Positions 27,094 through 36,889 of a stretch of 64,000 nt of DNA are shown here, one piece after another. A program made the position numbers and the translations under genes. The stretch spans positions 1-64,000 of the forward strand of contig DBTA01000036.1 in assembly GCA_002306815.1 (NCBI GenBank). Reading direction: 5' to 3'. Positions within the stretch are counted from its first letter, which is position 1, and each line of letters opens with the position of its first letter. The notes under the pieces were generated by a model. The model made no database searches. It was not told the origin of the DNA and saw nothing but the letters and a program-made list of their open reading frames with translations. This DNA comes from Dehalococcoidia bacterium UBA1328. GTDB lineage: Bacteria > Chloroflexota > Dehalococcoidia > Lucifugimonadales > Lucifugimonadaceae.

Positions 27094-28752
27094 CTAGCCT
27101 CCGATAAACGTACCTTGTCGTTCGCCATTGACGATCACGTCGTACTCAACACCAGCTTCGTAGTGGGAGCCAATATTGATCGAGTGATCCTCGTACGAAA
27201 CCATCAAAATGCACGGAACCGGCTCAACTGGAACCTGGGTCAGGACGTCAACGTAGACCTCTCGACCCTCAACACTCCAGTCAATCGAGTGAAACTCTTC
27301 GCAACCGCTATTTAAAAGGATCGTCACGCCAGCCAGGTGCTGTGCAGGGATCGAACGGGTCGAAGCCATCGAAACCTTCTCAACCGTTGCCTGCTTGGTC
27401 GTCATTTCCATTGCGCTTCCAGAATCGTCGAAGTCTCCTCCAGCGATCTGACCACCTAGAACCGACAGCAACTCACCCATCTCAGCATCGTTGCCGATGT
27501 AGAGCACGATGGAGCTCGCGAAAAGGTAGAAGTGCGGAGTACTGATCCAGTTGACTGTCTCAACCGTGCCATCAAAATCGATCGAGGTTCCACTGACTGA
27601 AATTCCCTCTGAAGCCTGTTCAGCTGAAGTTCCCGGGACAAATTCATAAACCAATACTTGCTGACCGTTTACTTTGAGTTCAGTCGGTTTGATTCCGAAA
27701 AGGCTCGTGAAATCGCTCGCACCACCGTACTGAACATCGGCGCCCTCGTTCGTCAGAGTCAATTCAAGTACGTGACTATCGGCGATCAAGCCTCCACCGG
27801 TGGATAGAGCAGGTGTTGGGGTCGCTGCATCAGCATCAGCACATCGAACATTTGGAGTAATTGCTTGGAAGGTGACTGATTCATCAGCTGCGTTCACTGT
27901 GTAAGTTGCACACACAGCAAGTTCATCGCCAACCGTTCCCAAAACCGCTTCAACCGGCACGATTTGGTAAACATATATGCACATCACGTCAGCAGTTGGT
28001 GACTTCACGACCGGGTACACATCGAACACATTGCGAGCAGACTGAACAACGTTTGGTTCAATCGCTTCTTTGCAACCGTTTGAAAGTCCAATTAGAACAC
28101 TTGCAGAGTATGTTGTCGCGCCATCTTCTTCGGTGATCACGATTTCGATTCCCTCAACTGGAGCTGGCTCGACCACGAACTCAGGGTCCTCGTAAGGAGG
28201 AAGATGCTCGCCGATTTCACCAACCGGAACGCTACCAGTTTCAAACGTAACTGCCGGGTGGTCGTTTACGTGAACCGAGAACACGGTGCCGCGCTCAAAG
28301 TCACTACCGAGAGAAACGCTCTCTTCGTGGATTCCGTAAATTGCCGCACAGGCAATAAATGCCAGTTGATCCGGGGCAGGAACAGAGTTGTACACCGAGA
28401 TGTAAATGTCACTTCCGTCCTGGGTCACTTCAGTGTGACTGTAGCTGGCGCATCCGTTTGGAATGCCAGAAAAGATCTGAACAACGAACTGTTCCGGGTA
28501 CGACTCGAGAACGAGTATCTTAACGCTCTCAATCGGAGCGATTTCATCTACCGTGTCGTACATGTCGTCAGGGAGTGGTTCGTTATCTCCAACGGGAGTT
28601 TCTACTGGCTGTGCGCCAACTCCATCGCTGCCTGTACCAAAATCTTTCACAAGCAGGGTCTCATCTGTGCCGCACGCAATTACGAAGGCTCCCAGAGTAG
28701 CAATCGCAACCAATACGAGCCATTTTGCTTTTATGTCTTGGCCGCTAAACAT
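27094..28752 (-). CDS. Putative secreted lipoprotein with repeated beta domains
   Basis: From the ATG at 28752 the protein is about 552 residues, with a signal peptide (KWLVLVAIATLGAFVIACG) whose lipobox Cys would anchor it outside the cytoplasmic membrane. After a Gly/Asp/Pro-rich linker, a domain of about 100 residues appears in at least three copies: the first with FSGIPNGCASY and YGIHEESVSLGSD, a diverged second with LIGLSNGCKEA, and a last with LLNSGCEEFHSIDW and YEDHSINIGSHYEAG. Between them lies a region with VYEFVPGTSAEQA and NWISTPHFYLF, seen in small extracytoplasmic proteins. The function is unknown; adhesion or binding is a guess. It is divergent from the trp T-box leader. Confidence 0.78.
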   Translation of the reverse strand: MFSGQDIKAKWLVLVAIATLGAFVIACGTDETLLVKDFGTGSDGVGAQPVETPVGDNEPLPDDMYDTVDEIAPIESVKILVLESYPEQFVVQIFSGIPNGCASYSHTEVTQDGSDIYISVYNSVPAPDQLAFIACAAIYGIHEESVSLGSDFERGTVFSVHVNDHPAVTFETGSVPVGEIGEHLPPYEDPEFVVEPAPVEGIEIVITEEDGATTYSASVLIGLSNGCKEAIEPNVVQSARNVFDVYPVVKSPTADVMCIYVYQIVPVEAVLGTVGDELAVCATYTVNAADESVTFQAITPNVRCADADAATPTPALSTGGGLIADSHVLELTLTNEGADVQYGGASDFTSLFGIKPTELKVNGQQVLVYEFVPGTSAEQASEGISVSGTSIDFDGTVETVNWISTPHFYLFASSIVLYIGNDAEMGELLSVLGGQIAGGDFDDSGSAMEMTTKQATVEKVSMASTRSIPAQHLAGVTILLNSGCEEFHSIDWSVEGREVYVDVLTQVPVEPVPCILMVSYEDHSINIGSHYEAGVEYDVIVNGERQGTFIGG

Positions 28753-28958
28753 TTGATTTCCGTCTATTTCTTTCAGCTGTGGCCCGTTTTGTTTAGTCGG
28801 ACCATGTTTCCTTACCAAATCAAGTGCCGTTTCCGGTCACCTGTCATAGCTAAGACGCACCAGCCCAAAGATTTGTTCCACCGAGTTTTGTCCAAATTCC
28901 ATTTTCGTTGTTCGGACGCGTTATTTCCGCTGATCTCCAGTTCAAATCTCAACAAAAA

Positions 28959-28988
28959 TTGACTCGCCACGGGTTTTAGGGCTAGCCT
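28959..28988 (+). promoter_or_regulatory. Candidate promoter for the trpS-trp operon leader
   Basis: TTGACT (28959-28964) matches a -35 box well. An 18-base spacer leads to TAGCCT (28983-28988), a weak -10 box. It sits a few tens of bases upstream of the T-box stem I, where the leader transcript should begin. Confidence 0.4.
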
Positions 28989-29032
28989 AGAAACAAGTTC
29001 GAATTTAATAGTTGCGTTGATCGGGACTAGTA

Positions 29033-29307
29033 AGTTTCGTTACGTATCATAGAGAGTCGGGGTTAGGTGGAAGCCCGGCATCACGAACGAAACCGAATGG
29101 ACCCGTGAGCTTCGGAGCGAAAGCGACAGCAAGTAGCCTCCGACGGAGTGGGCACCGATATCAGAGCCCAGGGCCTACGGTCTTAGAAAGCCTCGACCGT
29201 GTGTCCGACAGAGATGCCCTTCACGAAACGTGATGCGGTAATAAGGGTGGCACCGCGGGAGATACCTCGCCCCTTGAATTGATTTCATTTGGGAGTGAGG
29301 TTTTTTT
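29033..29307 (+). ncRNA. T-box leader, tRNA-Trp specific
   Basis: Transcriptional T-box that senses uncharged tRNA. Stem I carries AGAGAGTCGG and GGTTAGGTGG with AAGCCCGG, and the specifier loop GAA-TGG-ACCC puts codon UGG at 29098-29100. The T-box AGGGTGGCACCGCGG is at 29244-29258. Its bulge UGGC (29248-29251) would pair with a tRNA ending GCCA, that is discriminator G, as bacterial tRNA-Trp has. The terminator stem ACCTC...GAGGT (29264-29301) precedes T-run 29301-29307; when uncharged tRNA-Trp binds, the antiterminator forms instead. Downstream lie trpS and the trp genes, so specifier and regulated genes agree. Confidence 0.95.
29264..29307 (+). terminator. T-box regulated terminator
   Basis: ACCTCGCCCC (29264-29273) pairs with GGGAGTGAGGT (29291-29301), with one bulged A, followed by a run of T through 29307. 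It is mutually exclusive with the antiterminator, which uses the T-box bases just upstream. Confidence 0.85.
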
Positions 29308-29396
29308 ATGCCCAAAAATCGACCGAATCTCGGCGATCCAAAGCATTCAAAACCTCAAACAGTTAGCAAGTAACAATCGAGAATCGATCGAACATA

Positions 29397-30428
29397 ATGG
29401 CTGCCGCAAGCAACAACGGTGCGAAAAAACGAATCCTAACGGGAGTCCGCCCAACGGGCGCACTTCACGTTGGACACTACGTGGGCGCACTCCACAACTG
29501 GATCGAATTGCAAGACCAGTACGAGTGCTACTTCCTGATTGCCGACTATCAAGCTCTAGGAGACCACTTCCACGAGATCGATCTAATCCGAGACTCGGTT
29601 CTTCAGGTCACCCTCGACTGGTTGGCAGTGGGACTCGACCCGGAAAAGTCCGCTTTCGTCATACAAAGCTACGTCCCCGAGTTTGCTGAACTGGCAATGT
29701 TGCTCAGCTTCATCACGCCTCTCGGTATGCTCGAGCGCAACCCAACGCTCAAAGGTGAACTCAACGAACTCGATATCGAACAACGCACCGTCGGATTCTT
29801 CAACTACCCGATGAGCCAGGTTGCGGACATTCTGCTTCCACGTGCAGATCTCGTACCCGTTGGAGACGACCAGCTTCCGCACATCGAAATGACACGCGAG
29901 GTTGCTCGTAAATTCAACCGTATGTTCGGAGAAGTATTCCCAGAGTCAGACTCGCTAATTGGTCGTATTCCTCGACTTTCCGGAACTGACGGACAGGGCA
30001 AGATGAGCAAGTCGAAGGGCAACGTCATCATGCTCTCCGACGATGCTGACACGGTCACTAAAAAAGTGCGTGCCATGTTCACCGACCCTAACCGAATCCG
30101 CGCCGACATTCCCGGCAAGGTCGAAGGCAACCCGGTTTTCGAGTACCACGATGCGTTCAACCCTAACACTACTCAGGTCGACGATTTCAAGTCTCGGTAT
30201 CGCGAAGGCACGGTTGGTGATGTCGAAGTGAAAATGGCACTCGCTGAAGCACTAAACAACTTACTCGATCCGATCCGAGAGAAGCGTGCCTATTACGAAG
30301 CCAACATGAATCTCGTTGAAGAGGCAATCATGAGCGGTGTCAGTCGAATGCGAGTAGTTGCCGAAGAAACTATGACTCAGGTTCGGGAAGCAATGCGAAT
30401 TTCGAGCTACACGACGAACTGGAAGTAG
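29397..30428 (+). CDS. trpS: Tryptophan-tRNA ligase
   Basis: Class I synthetase charging tRNA-Trp. The 343-residue chain has [18 protein letters not shown] with the HIGH-type signature HVGH near residue 26, [19 protein letters not shown] lining the Trp pocket, and GKMSKSKGN as the KMSKS loop near residue 203. It is the first gene after the Trp T-box, about 90 bases past the terminator. The ATG at 29397 has no strong Shine-Dalgarno. A gap of 134 bases separates it from trpE; I see no second attenuator in that gap. Confidence 0.97.
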   Translation: MAAASNNGAKKRILTGVRPTGALHVGHYVGALHNWIELQDQYECYFLIADYQALGDHFHEIDLIRDSVLQVTLDWLAVGLDPEKSAFVIQSYVPEFAELAMLLSFITPLGMLERNPTLKGELNELDIEQRTVGFFNYPMSQVADILLPRADLVPVGDDQLPHIEMTREVARKFNRMFGEVFPESDSLIGRIPRLSGTDGQGKMSKSKGNVIMLSDDADTVTKKVRAMFTDPNRIRADIPGKVEGNPVFEYHDAFNPNTTQVDDFKSRYREGTVGDVEVKMALAEALNNLLDPIREKRAYYEANMNLVEEAIMSGVSRMRVVAEETMTQVREAMRISSYTTNWK

Positions 30429-30562
30429 CCTGATCAAACATTCGCAAATGCTCAACAGACAAAATAAATGACTCACTCTTCATACATAAATCTCGGCACT
30501 TATTGGCGAAGTCACAACTAACTCCATTTGGTTCAACTTCAACTCACCAGTACGGTTCAGTC

Positions 30563-32113
30563 ATGCCTAACTACACACCCGATCCCGACACATTCAAAGA
30601 GCTTGCAAACGATCACAACCTGATCCCGGTTTACCGTGAAATCAGCGCGGACCTGGAAACCCCGGTTTCTGCCTACCTGAAGACCGCCACCGGAAAACAT
30701 TCGTTTCTTTTCGAATCGGTCGAAGGCGGAGAAAATTTGGCGCGCTACAGCATGCTAGGAACAGAGCCGTCGGAAGTTCTCACTACTGGAGCCGGAACCG
30801 AGTACGGAGAAGTAGACCCCCTCAACCTCCTGCGAGAGCGAATGTCGACCGTGAAATACGCCCACGTTGAGGGATTGCCAAAATTCCACGGCGGCGCGGT
30901 TGGCTATCTTGCCTACGACACGATTCGATACTTCGAACCAACAGTCCAGCCGATCTCAGACGAAAAATCTGGACTAGACATCCCGGAAGCGGTCTTCATG
31001 ATGACCGATTCCATCCTGATTTTTGATCACGTTCGTCACTCGATCTTCGTGGTGTCTCATGCTGCCGTAAACAGCGATATCGACGCCGCTTACGATCGAG
31101 CAACATCCAAGATTGAAGAGGTAATCAACAGGCTAGAGCAGCCAGTGCCGTCAACTGGAGCGCGTCGAAACTTCTTACCCACATCTGGCTTTACATCCCG
31201 TGATCCAAACCTCGATTACAGCTCAGTTGGACATCCCGACCAGGCGCCTATCGATTTTGGTGAAATCACTGGACAGCCGTACATCCCGAACATGAGCCGC
31301 GAGTACTACGGCGAGGCAATCGCGAAGTGCAAACAGGCAATCGAAGCAGGAGAAGTAATCCAGATCGTGTTCTCCCAGCGTTTGGCACGTCGCACACCCG
31401 TAAAACCGTTCGACATGTACCGCTCGCTTCGTGCAATCAATCCCTCGCCGTACATGTTCTTCCTTGAACTCGACGGGTTCGAAATCGTCGGAGCTTCACC
31501 TGAACTGCTGACGCAGGTCATCGACGGCAAGATGGCGGTTCACCCTATCGCTGGTACTCGACCGCGTGGGACCACGACAGAGCATGACGACGAACTTGAG
31601 TACGAACTCATCAACGACGAAAAAGAAGTGGCTGAGCACGTGATGCTTCTCGATCTAGGTCGAAACGACGTTGGTCGGGTATCGAAGCCTGGAAGCGTGG
31701 ATGTCGAGCAGTCGTTCGAAATCGAACGTTACTCCCACGTGATGCACATCGTTTCTCATGTGACAGGTGAACTCTCCGATCAATACGACATGTTTGACGC
31801 CATGAAGGCGGCATTCCCTGCTGGAACCGTTTCGGGTGCTCCGAAAGTACGTGCAATGCAGTTGATTGCCGAACTCGAACCCGACAAAAGAGGCCCATAC
31901 AGTGGTGCGGTCGGTTACTTCAGCTATACCGGCACTATGGACACCGCTATTTCACTACGAACGATGGTCATGAAAGACAGCGTTGCGTACCTGCAGGCAG
32001 GAGGCGGAATCGTCGCCGATTCAGACACTCAAATGGAGTACGAAGAGACCCTTCACAAGATGGGTGCTCTAATGAGAGCTATTGATCACGCCGAGGAGTC
32101 CTCAGGTGTTTAA
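30563..32113 (+). CDS. trpE: Anthranilate synthase component I (first paralogue)
   Basis: TrpE converts chorismate with ammonia from TrpG to anthranilate. From the ATG at 30563 the protein has 516 residues. Tryptophan-feedback elements are visible: FLFESVEGGE (the LLES-type motif) and INPSPYMFF. Catalytic segments are GASPELL, HPIAGTRPRGTT, NDEKEVAEHVMLLDLGRNDVGRV and FPAGTVSGAPKVRAM. The Ala in PIAGT marks TrpE chemistry rather than PabB, which has Lys there. The frame is open upstream to a TTG at 30503, but that extension is not family-like. The stop overlaps the start of a second TrpE. Confidence 0.95.
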   Translation: MPNYTPDPDTFKELANDHNLIPVYREISADLETPVSAYLKTATGKHSFLFESVEGGENLARYSMLGTEPSEVLTTGAGTEYGEVDPLNLLRERMSTVKYAHVEGLPKFHGGAVGYLAYDTIRYFEPTVQPISDEKSGLDIPEAVFMMTDSILIFDHVRHSIFVVSHAAVNSDIDAAYDRATSKIEEVINRLEQPVPSTGARRNFLPTSGFTSRDPNLDYSSVGHPDQAPIDFGEITGQPYIPNMSREYYGEAIAKCKQAIEAGEVIQIVFSQRLARRTPVKPFDMYRSLRAINPSPYMFFLELDGFEIVGASPELLTQVIDGKMAVHPIAGTRPRGTTTEHDDELEYELINDEKEVAEHVMLLDLGRNDVGRVSKPGSVDVEQSFEIERYSHVMHIVSHVTGELSDQYDMFDAMKAAFPAGTVSGAPKVRAMQLIAELEPDKRGPYSGAVGYFSYTGTMDTAISLRTMVMKDSVAYLQAGGGIVADSDTQMEYEETLHKMGALMRAIDHAEESSGV

Positions 32114-33620
32114 CCTGCTGATCAACGGCAGTTCTGACGACTTCGACCGAAAACTCGAACAATTCGATGTTGTACCTGTCCACGCAATCGTCAATTCAGC
32201 AACGACCAGTCCAATCGAAGCCTACCGGGTGTTGGGCCTGTCCGGTGACCCGTCGTTCATTTTCGAATCTGAGTCTCCTGAAAAAGGTGCGTCAAGGTAC
32301 GCGTATGTTTGCTCGAAGGTAGATTCGGTGCTCAGGACTGGCGATGACGAACCAATCGGGGATGTCGATCCGGTAGCAGAACTTCGTAACCTGCTGGAAT
32401 CTCGTACTGTTGCACCATTGGAATCGCTCCCTTCGCTTGCATCCGGAGCTTTCGGATTCGTTGCTTACGAAGCGATAAAACACTTCGAACCGAGCGTTGG
32501 TGAGCTTCCAATTGACCCAACCGGATCTCCACAGTCCGCATTCGTCATACCAAGAGAGCTTCTGATTTTCGACCGCGAACTAAATCAACTTCACATTCTG
32601 GTTTTTGAAGACAAATCCGGTTCTTTCAGCTTCGCAACTGAGCGCATTCACCAAATTTTCAAAGTCCTGGACGCTCCAATGGGCGGTGCAGCCGCGAACG
32701 AAGTGCCTATCACTTCGCACTCGACGCCTTCTAACAAAACCGACTTCCACGGCATGGTCCAAGCCGCACGAAAGGCGATCACCGAAGGTGAATTGATCCA
32801 GGTCGTTCTTGGGCAACGATTCGAAACGCGAACCAACGCCGAACCGGTCGATATTTACGAACAACTGTCGAGCAACAACCCTTCGCCCTACATGTACTTG
32901 CTCGATCTTGGCGACATGCAGTTGATCGGCGCGTCACCCGAACTAATGTTGAGATCAATTGATGGAGTGGCATCGATCCACCCTATAGCCGGCACTAAAC
33001 CTCGAGGACTCACCGCTGAAGAAGATCTCCAGAACGAGGCCGATTTGATTTCGAACGAAAAAGAGTCCGCAGAGCATGTGATGCTCGTCGATCTGGCAAG
33101 AAACGATCTCGGCCGAGTTTGTCGACCAGGATCCGTCAAAGTGACGTCGCTCAAGCACATCGAACGCTACTCGCACGTCATGCATTTGGTGTCACGCGTT
33201 GAAGGCGAATTCGTCGAGACCAAAGATGGAATCGATGCCTTTCAAGCAGGGTTCCCAATAGGAACACTCTCCGGCGCACCCAAAATTAGATCAATCCAAA
33301 TGATCGCTGAGCTTGAACCGGAAGGTCGTGGACCCTATTGCGGTGCCATTGGCTGGTTCGGTTCAAACGGTGATATCGACACGGGAACGATCATACGATC
33401 AATCGTTCTGAAGAACGGCACTGCCCACGTCCAGGGTGGTGCAGGAATCGTTTTTGATTCAGATCCGGAAGCCGAAAACCTCGAATCAATACAGAAAACC
33501 AAAGCCCCTCTTCTGGCAATCGCACGCGCTGAAGCGATGCGGGAACTTCGTTGGCGAACTGAAAAACAATCCCCAACCGAAACTTCTCAACCTGCGACAA
33601 TGCTTCTATCTGGTGACTAA
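32106..33620 (+). CDS. trpE: Anthranilate synthase component I (second, tandem paralogue)
   Basis: A second TrpE-type protein of about 504 residues follows directly. I use the GTG at 32106, which has GAGGAG (32093-32098) eight bases before it and overlaps the stop of the first trpE (GTGTTTAA), a sign of translational coupling. It keeps FIFESESPE and NNPSPYMYL for tryptophan binding, [34 protein letters not shown] and [14 protein letters not shown]. It also has Ala in PIAGT, so it looks like a true anthranilate synthase and not PabB. The C-terminal tail of about 30 residues is Gln/Thr/Ser rich. Why two copies lie in tandem is unknown. Confidence 0.9.
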   Translation: MFNLLINGSSDDFDRKLEQFDVVPVHAIVNSATTSPIEAYRVLGLSGDPSFIFESESPEKGASRYAYVCSKVDSVLRTGDDEPIGDVDPVAELRNLLESRTVAPLESLPSLASGAFGFVAYEAIKHFEPSVGELPIDPTGSPQSAFVIPRELLIFDRELNQLHILVFEDKSGSFSFATERIHQIFKVLDAPMGGAAANEVPITSHSTPSNKTDFHGMVQAARKAITEGELIQVVLGQRFETRTNAEPVDIYEQLSSNNPSPYMYLLDLGDMQLIGASPELMLRSIDGVASIHPIAGTKPRGLTAEEDLQNEADLISNEKESAEHVMLVDLARNDLGRVCRPGSVKVTSLKHIERYSHVMHLVSRVEGEFVETKDGIDAFQAGFPIGTLSGAPKIRSIQMIAELEPEGRGPYCGAIGWFGSNGDIDTGTIIRSIVLKNGTAHVQGGAGIVFDSDPEAENLESIQKTKAPLLAIARAEAMRELRWRTEKQSPTETSQPATMLLSGD

Positions 33621-33622
33621 AA

Positions 33623-34204
33623 ATGCTTCTACTAATCGACAACTACGACAGCTTTACATACAACCTTTTCCAGTACCTCTCCGAACTCGGTGCCGACGTG
33701 CATGTCGTTCGTAACGACAAAGCGACGATCGAAGAATTGGCGGCACTGAACCCGGAACGCGTTGTCGTTTCACCCGGACCGTCAACTCCCGACAACGCCG
33801 GGATTTCGGTCGACGTGATCAAACACTTCGCCGGCAAAGTCCCGGTTCTCGGTGTATGCCTCGGACACCAGTGCATAGCTCAGGCGTTCGGAGGTGTCGT
33901 GAACGGTGCAGGCGAAATCAGACACGGAAAAACTTCGCCTATCAACCACTCAGGTGTCGGCGTATTCGAAGGCCTGCCTCAGCCCTTCGAAGCAGTACGA
34001 TATCACTCGCTCGCTATTGAGAAAGACACCGTGCCCGACACCTTCGAAGTAACAGCAAGTACGGAAAATGGCATCATCATGGGCATCCGACACAAGGAGC
34101 TGGATGTAGAAGGAGTCCAGTTCCACCCCGAATCAATCATGACCGAAGCAGGGAAAGACCTCCTCCAAAACTTCCTCGACAAACCTTCACGGGTAGCGGG
34201 ATAA
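33623..34204 (+). CDS. trpG: Anthranilate synthase component II (glutamine amidotransferase)
   Basis: Class I glutamine amidotransferase that passes ammonia to TrpE. The 193-residue protein has [13 protein letters not shown] at the N-terminus, the oxyanion [14 protein letters not shown], the nucleophile C79 in [15 protein letters not shown], and the His-Glu pair in [11 protein letters not shown]. It starts two bases after the second trpE stops, so the three subunit genes are tightly linked. In some bacteria TrpG also serves PabB; no pabB-like gene is seen here. Confidence 0.96.
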   Translation: MLLLIDNYDSFTYNLFQYLSELGADVHVVRNDKATIEELAALNPERVVVSPGPSTPDNAGISVDVIKHFAGKVPVLGVCLGHQCIAQAFGGVVNGAGEIRHGKTSPINHSGVGVFEGLPQPFEAVRYHSLAIEKDTVPDTFEVTASTENGIIMGIRHKELDVEGVQFHPESIMTEAGKDLLQNFLDKPSRVAG

Positions 34205-34252
34205 CCACTCACCGTAAGCCATTAAATATCACCAATTGAACCGAGAAACACC

Positions 34253-35299
34253 ATGAACATTCAACAGGCAATACAGACAACCGTCGAAGGCGTTGACCTT
34301 GAACAGGATCAAGCCGCCGACGCAATGCGCGAAATCATGAGCGGTGAAGCTACCCCGGCGCAGTTCGGCGCGTTTATGACGGGAATGCGAATGAAAGGGG
34401 AGACTCCAGCCGAGATCGCCGGTATGGCGACGATCATGCGGGAGGTTTCACTTCACATCGACACCGATCTAGAAATGATCGATACCTGTGGCACTGGTGG
34501 AAGCGGTCTCGACTGGTTCAACATCTCTACAGCTTCCGCGTTTGTAGTCGCCGGAGCAGGTGTACCAGTTGCCAAGCACGGCAACCGCGCCATGTCTGGT
34601 TCGACCGGTAGCGCCGACGTGCTCGAAGCACTCGGAGTGAACATCGCACTCGGACCTAAACAGGTAAAGAACTGTTTCACAGAAGCGGGTGTCGGCTTCA
34701 TGTTTGCGCAGGCGTTCCACCCCGCAATGAAGTTCGCAGGACCTCTCCGACCGCAACTCGGCATTCGCACAGTTTTCAATTTCCTCGGTCCACTCACTAA
34801 CCCCGCAGGTGTAAAGCGACAGGTGATCGGTGTATCCGACGCCAAATTCGCCGAAAAAATCGCCAAGGCGCTCGAAATTCTCGGGACTGAGTATGCGTTT
34901 GTAGTGAACGCTGAAAGTGGCGCTGACGAAGTAGATATCGAAGGTCACACGCTTCTCTACCAGATCAACAAAGATGGACTGAAGCGTCGCCGGACGCGAC
35001 CCGCCGATTTCGGTTTTCAGGAAGGTTTACGCGAACACCTCGTCGTTGAGTCGACAGAAGAGTCCGCGCAAATCATCAAAGATCTATTTGCAGGAGTAGG
35101 CAGCGGTCACAACCCGCCAGTTGCGCCAGAAACCTCTCGAAGAAACGTCGTTGTCCTCAACTCCGCCACAGCCCTCATGGCAGCAGGCAAAGCGGTTGCG
35201 TTCCAGGAAGCCGCGTCAATGGCCCAGGATTCGATCGACTCAGGAGCAGCGCAAGCCAAACTCGATGCTCTTATCAAAGTCAGTCAGGAACAGTCTTGA
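34253..35299 (+). CDS. trpD: Anthranilate phosphoribosyltransferase
   Basis: Transfers phosphoribose from PRPP to anthranilate. The 348-residue chain has the helical N-terminal domain with MREIMSGEATPAQFGAFM, then the PRPP site IDTCGTGGSG, NISTASAFV, AKHGNRAMSG with the family KHGNR motif, and GVGFMFAQAFHPAMK, LGIRTVFNFLGPLTNPA. It follows trpG by 48 bases. Its TGA stop overlaps the TTG start of trpC. Confidence 0.97.
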   Translation: MNIQQAIQTTVEGVDLEQDQAADAMREIMSGEATPAQFGAFMTGMRMKGETPAEIAGMATIMREVSLHIDTDLEMIDTCGTGGSGLDWFNISTASAFVVAGAGVPVAKHGNRAMSGSTGSADVLEALGVNIALGPKQVKNCFTEAGVGFMFAQAFHPAMKFAGPLRPQLGIRTVFNFLGPLTNPAGVKRQVIGVSDAKFAEKIAKALEILGTEYAFVVNAESGADEVDIEGHTLLYQINKDGLKRRRTRPADFGFQEGLREHLVVESTEESAQIIKDLFAGVGSGHNPPVAPETSRRNVVVLNSATALMAAGKAVAFQEAASMAQDSIDSGAAQAKLDALIKVSQEQS

Positions 35300-36111
35300 T
35301 TCAGATTCCAGGCATTCTCGGCGAGATCGTTGAAAAGCGACTCGTCACCATTGAAGAAGCTAAGAAAAAGAAGAGCCTGTCGGAAGTCCGAACGATCGCT
35401 GAGAACTCGAACGCTCCACTTTCGTTGCAGCGTACCATCGCGTCCAAGAGCGGTATTTCGCTCATAGCCGAAATGAAGCGTTCATCACCTTCAGCGGGGT
35501 CTATGGATCCCAATCTCGATCCGGCGAATCGTGCCACTTTGTACTGCGACGCTGGCGCTGGGGCGATCTCGGTACTGACCGAACCCGATTATTTCTCTGG
35601 TTCTATAGACGATCTTGCTGCTGTTTCCGTAATCGCACGGGTCGCCCGTGTACCGGTGCTTCGAAAAGACTTTATCGTCGACGAGTACCAAGTCTACGAA
35701 GCTCGTGCTGCAGGGGCCGACTGCATCTTACTGATCATCGCCTGCCTCGACCCAAGCCAATACGCAGACCTGTTCAATCTCTCAACCTCCATGGGCATGG
35801 ATGTACTGGTGGAGGTATTCGATGAACCGGAACTCGATATTGGACTTAGCGCAGTTGAACCAAACGTAGTCGGCATCAACAACCGCAACCTGAAGACCCT
35901 GGAAACTTCGTTAGAAGTCTTCGAAAACCTCGCGAAAAAGATTCCCGACGACCGGATCAAAGTGGCCGAGAGCGGAATGAAAAACGCCGCTGACGTAGAA
36001 AGAATGGGACAAGCAGGTGCGAAAGCCGTTCTTGTAGGCGAGTCGCTTATGAAAGCCGGAAACGACGTAAGCGAGCTCGCCCAGGCAATGTCAGCCGTCG
36101 AAGTTGGGTAG
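35296..36111 (+). CDS. trpC: Indole-3-glycerol-phosphate synthase
   Basis: Ring-closing TIM-barrel enzyme of the pathway. The 271-residue chain has ISLIAEMKRSSPSAGSM with the catalytic Lys, VLTEPDYFSGSIDDL, VPVLRKDFIVDEYQVYEARA, LVEVFDEPEL, VVGINNRNLKTLE and KVAESGMK. The start is TTG at 35296 in a TTGA overlap with the trpD stop, implying translational coupling. A stand-alone TrpC without TrpF fusion. Confidence 0.96.
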   Translation: MIQIPGILGEIVEKRLVTIEEAKKKKSLSEVRTIAENSNAPLSLQRTIASKSGISLIAEMKRSSPSAGSMDPNLDPANRATLYCDAGAGAISVLTEPDYFSGSIDDLAAVSVIARVARVPVLRKDFIVDEYQVYEARAAGADCILLIIACLDPSQYADLFNLSTSMGMDVLVEVFDEPELDIGLSAVEPNVVGINNRNLKTLETSLEVFENLAKKIPDDRIKVAESGMKNAADVERMGQAGAKAVLVGESLMKAGNDVSELAQAMSAVEVG

Positions 36112-36115
36112 CACA

Positions 36116-36772
36116 GTGTCTAGCACCAACACTCAAATCAAAATTTGCGGATTACGCGACTCTGATTCGGCGGTCGCAGCCGCCGACGCTGGCGCGAATT
36201 TTCTCGGATTCAACTTCGTCGACAGTTCAAAGCGCCAAATAAGTGCTGAAAACTGCATCGCGGTTCTCGATGAATACCGGTGGACCAAGAAAACACAGAA
36301 CGACCCTCTAGTCGTCGGACTCTTCAGAAATCAGGATCCAGTTGAAGTCAACCAACTCGCTCGTGCAGTTGGATTCGACTACCTCCAGCTATGCGGTGAT
36401 GAAGATGCTGACTACATCTCGAAAATCGAACTACCTTTATTCAAGCAGGTCTTCGTAAAACCCGAATGGTCAACGAGCGACGTCGATTCTGAAGTTTCGC
36501 CGTTCCTCGACGATGGGCACGGGATCGTGCTCGACAGCTTTTCAAAGGGCTTTCTCGGTGGCTCGGGTAAAACATTCAACTGGGAATCTGCTCAAACCGT
36601 GGCGAACCGCGAAAAAGTTCTCCTCGCCGGCGGACTCAATCCTGAAAACGTTCAAAGCGCGGTATCCCAACTATCACCCTGGGGGGTCGACGTCGCGAGC
36701 GGCGTTGAAGTCGATGGCGTTAAGGACGCGAACCTCATTCGAGCGTTCATCAAAGCAGTTCGAAGCGCCTAA
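36116..36772 (+). CDS. trpF: Phosphoribosylanthranilate isomerase
   Basis: Isomerises phosphoribosylanthranilate. From the GTG at 36116 it has 218 residues, beginning with TQIKICGLRDSDSA (catalytic Cys), then GANFLGFNFVDSSKR, VGLFRNQD, LQLCGDEDADYI, GIVLDSF, LAGGLNPENV and VDVASGVEVDGVKD with the catalytic Asp. A TTG at 36104, overlapping the end of trpC, is an alternative start adding four residues. It ends the trp run; trpB and trpA do not follow. Confidence 0.95.
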   Translation: MSSTNTQIKICGLRDSDSAVAAADAGANFLGFNFVDSSKRQISAENCIAVLDEYRWTKKTQNDPLVVGLFRNQDPVEVNQLARAVGFDYLQLCGDEDADYISKIELPLFKQVFVKPEWSTSDVDSEVSPFLDDGHGIVLDSFSKGFLGGSGKTFNWESAQTVANREKVLLAGGLNPENVQSAVSQLSPWGVDVASGVEVDGVKDANLIRAFIKAVRSA

Positions 36773-36889
36773 GTCTTCTCGCAAGACACCAAAACCCATT
36801 GGCAACTCGCCCAATGACCAGCGTAAACTGCGTCGGCACTTTTCAGTGTCCAAGATTAGTTCATGACTTCCGCTGGAGCAGCAAACCAT

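Noticed and set aside
32106..33620. Second trpE as pabB (aminodeoxychorismate synthase)
   Set aside because: It has PIAGT with Ala, and not the Lys typical of PabB, and keeps the tryptophan-site motifs.
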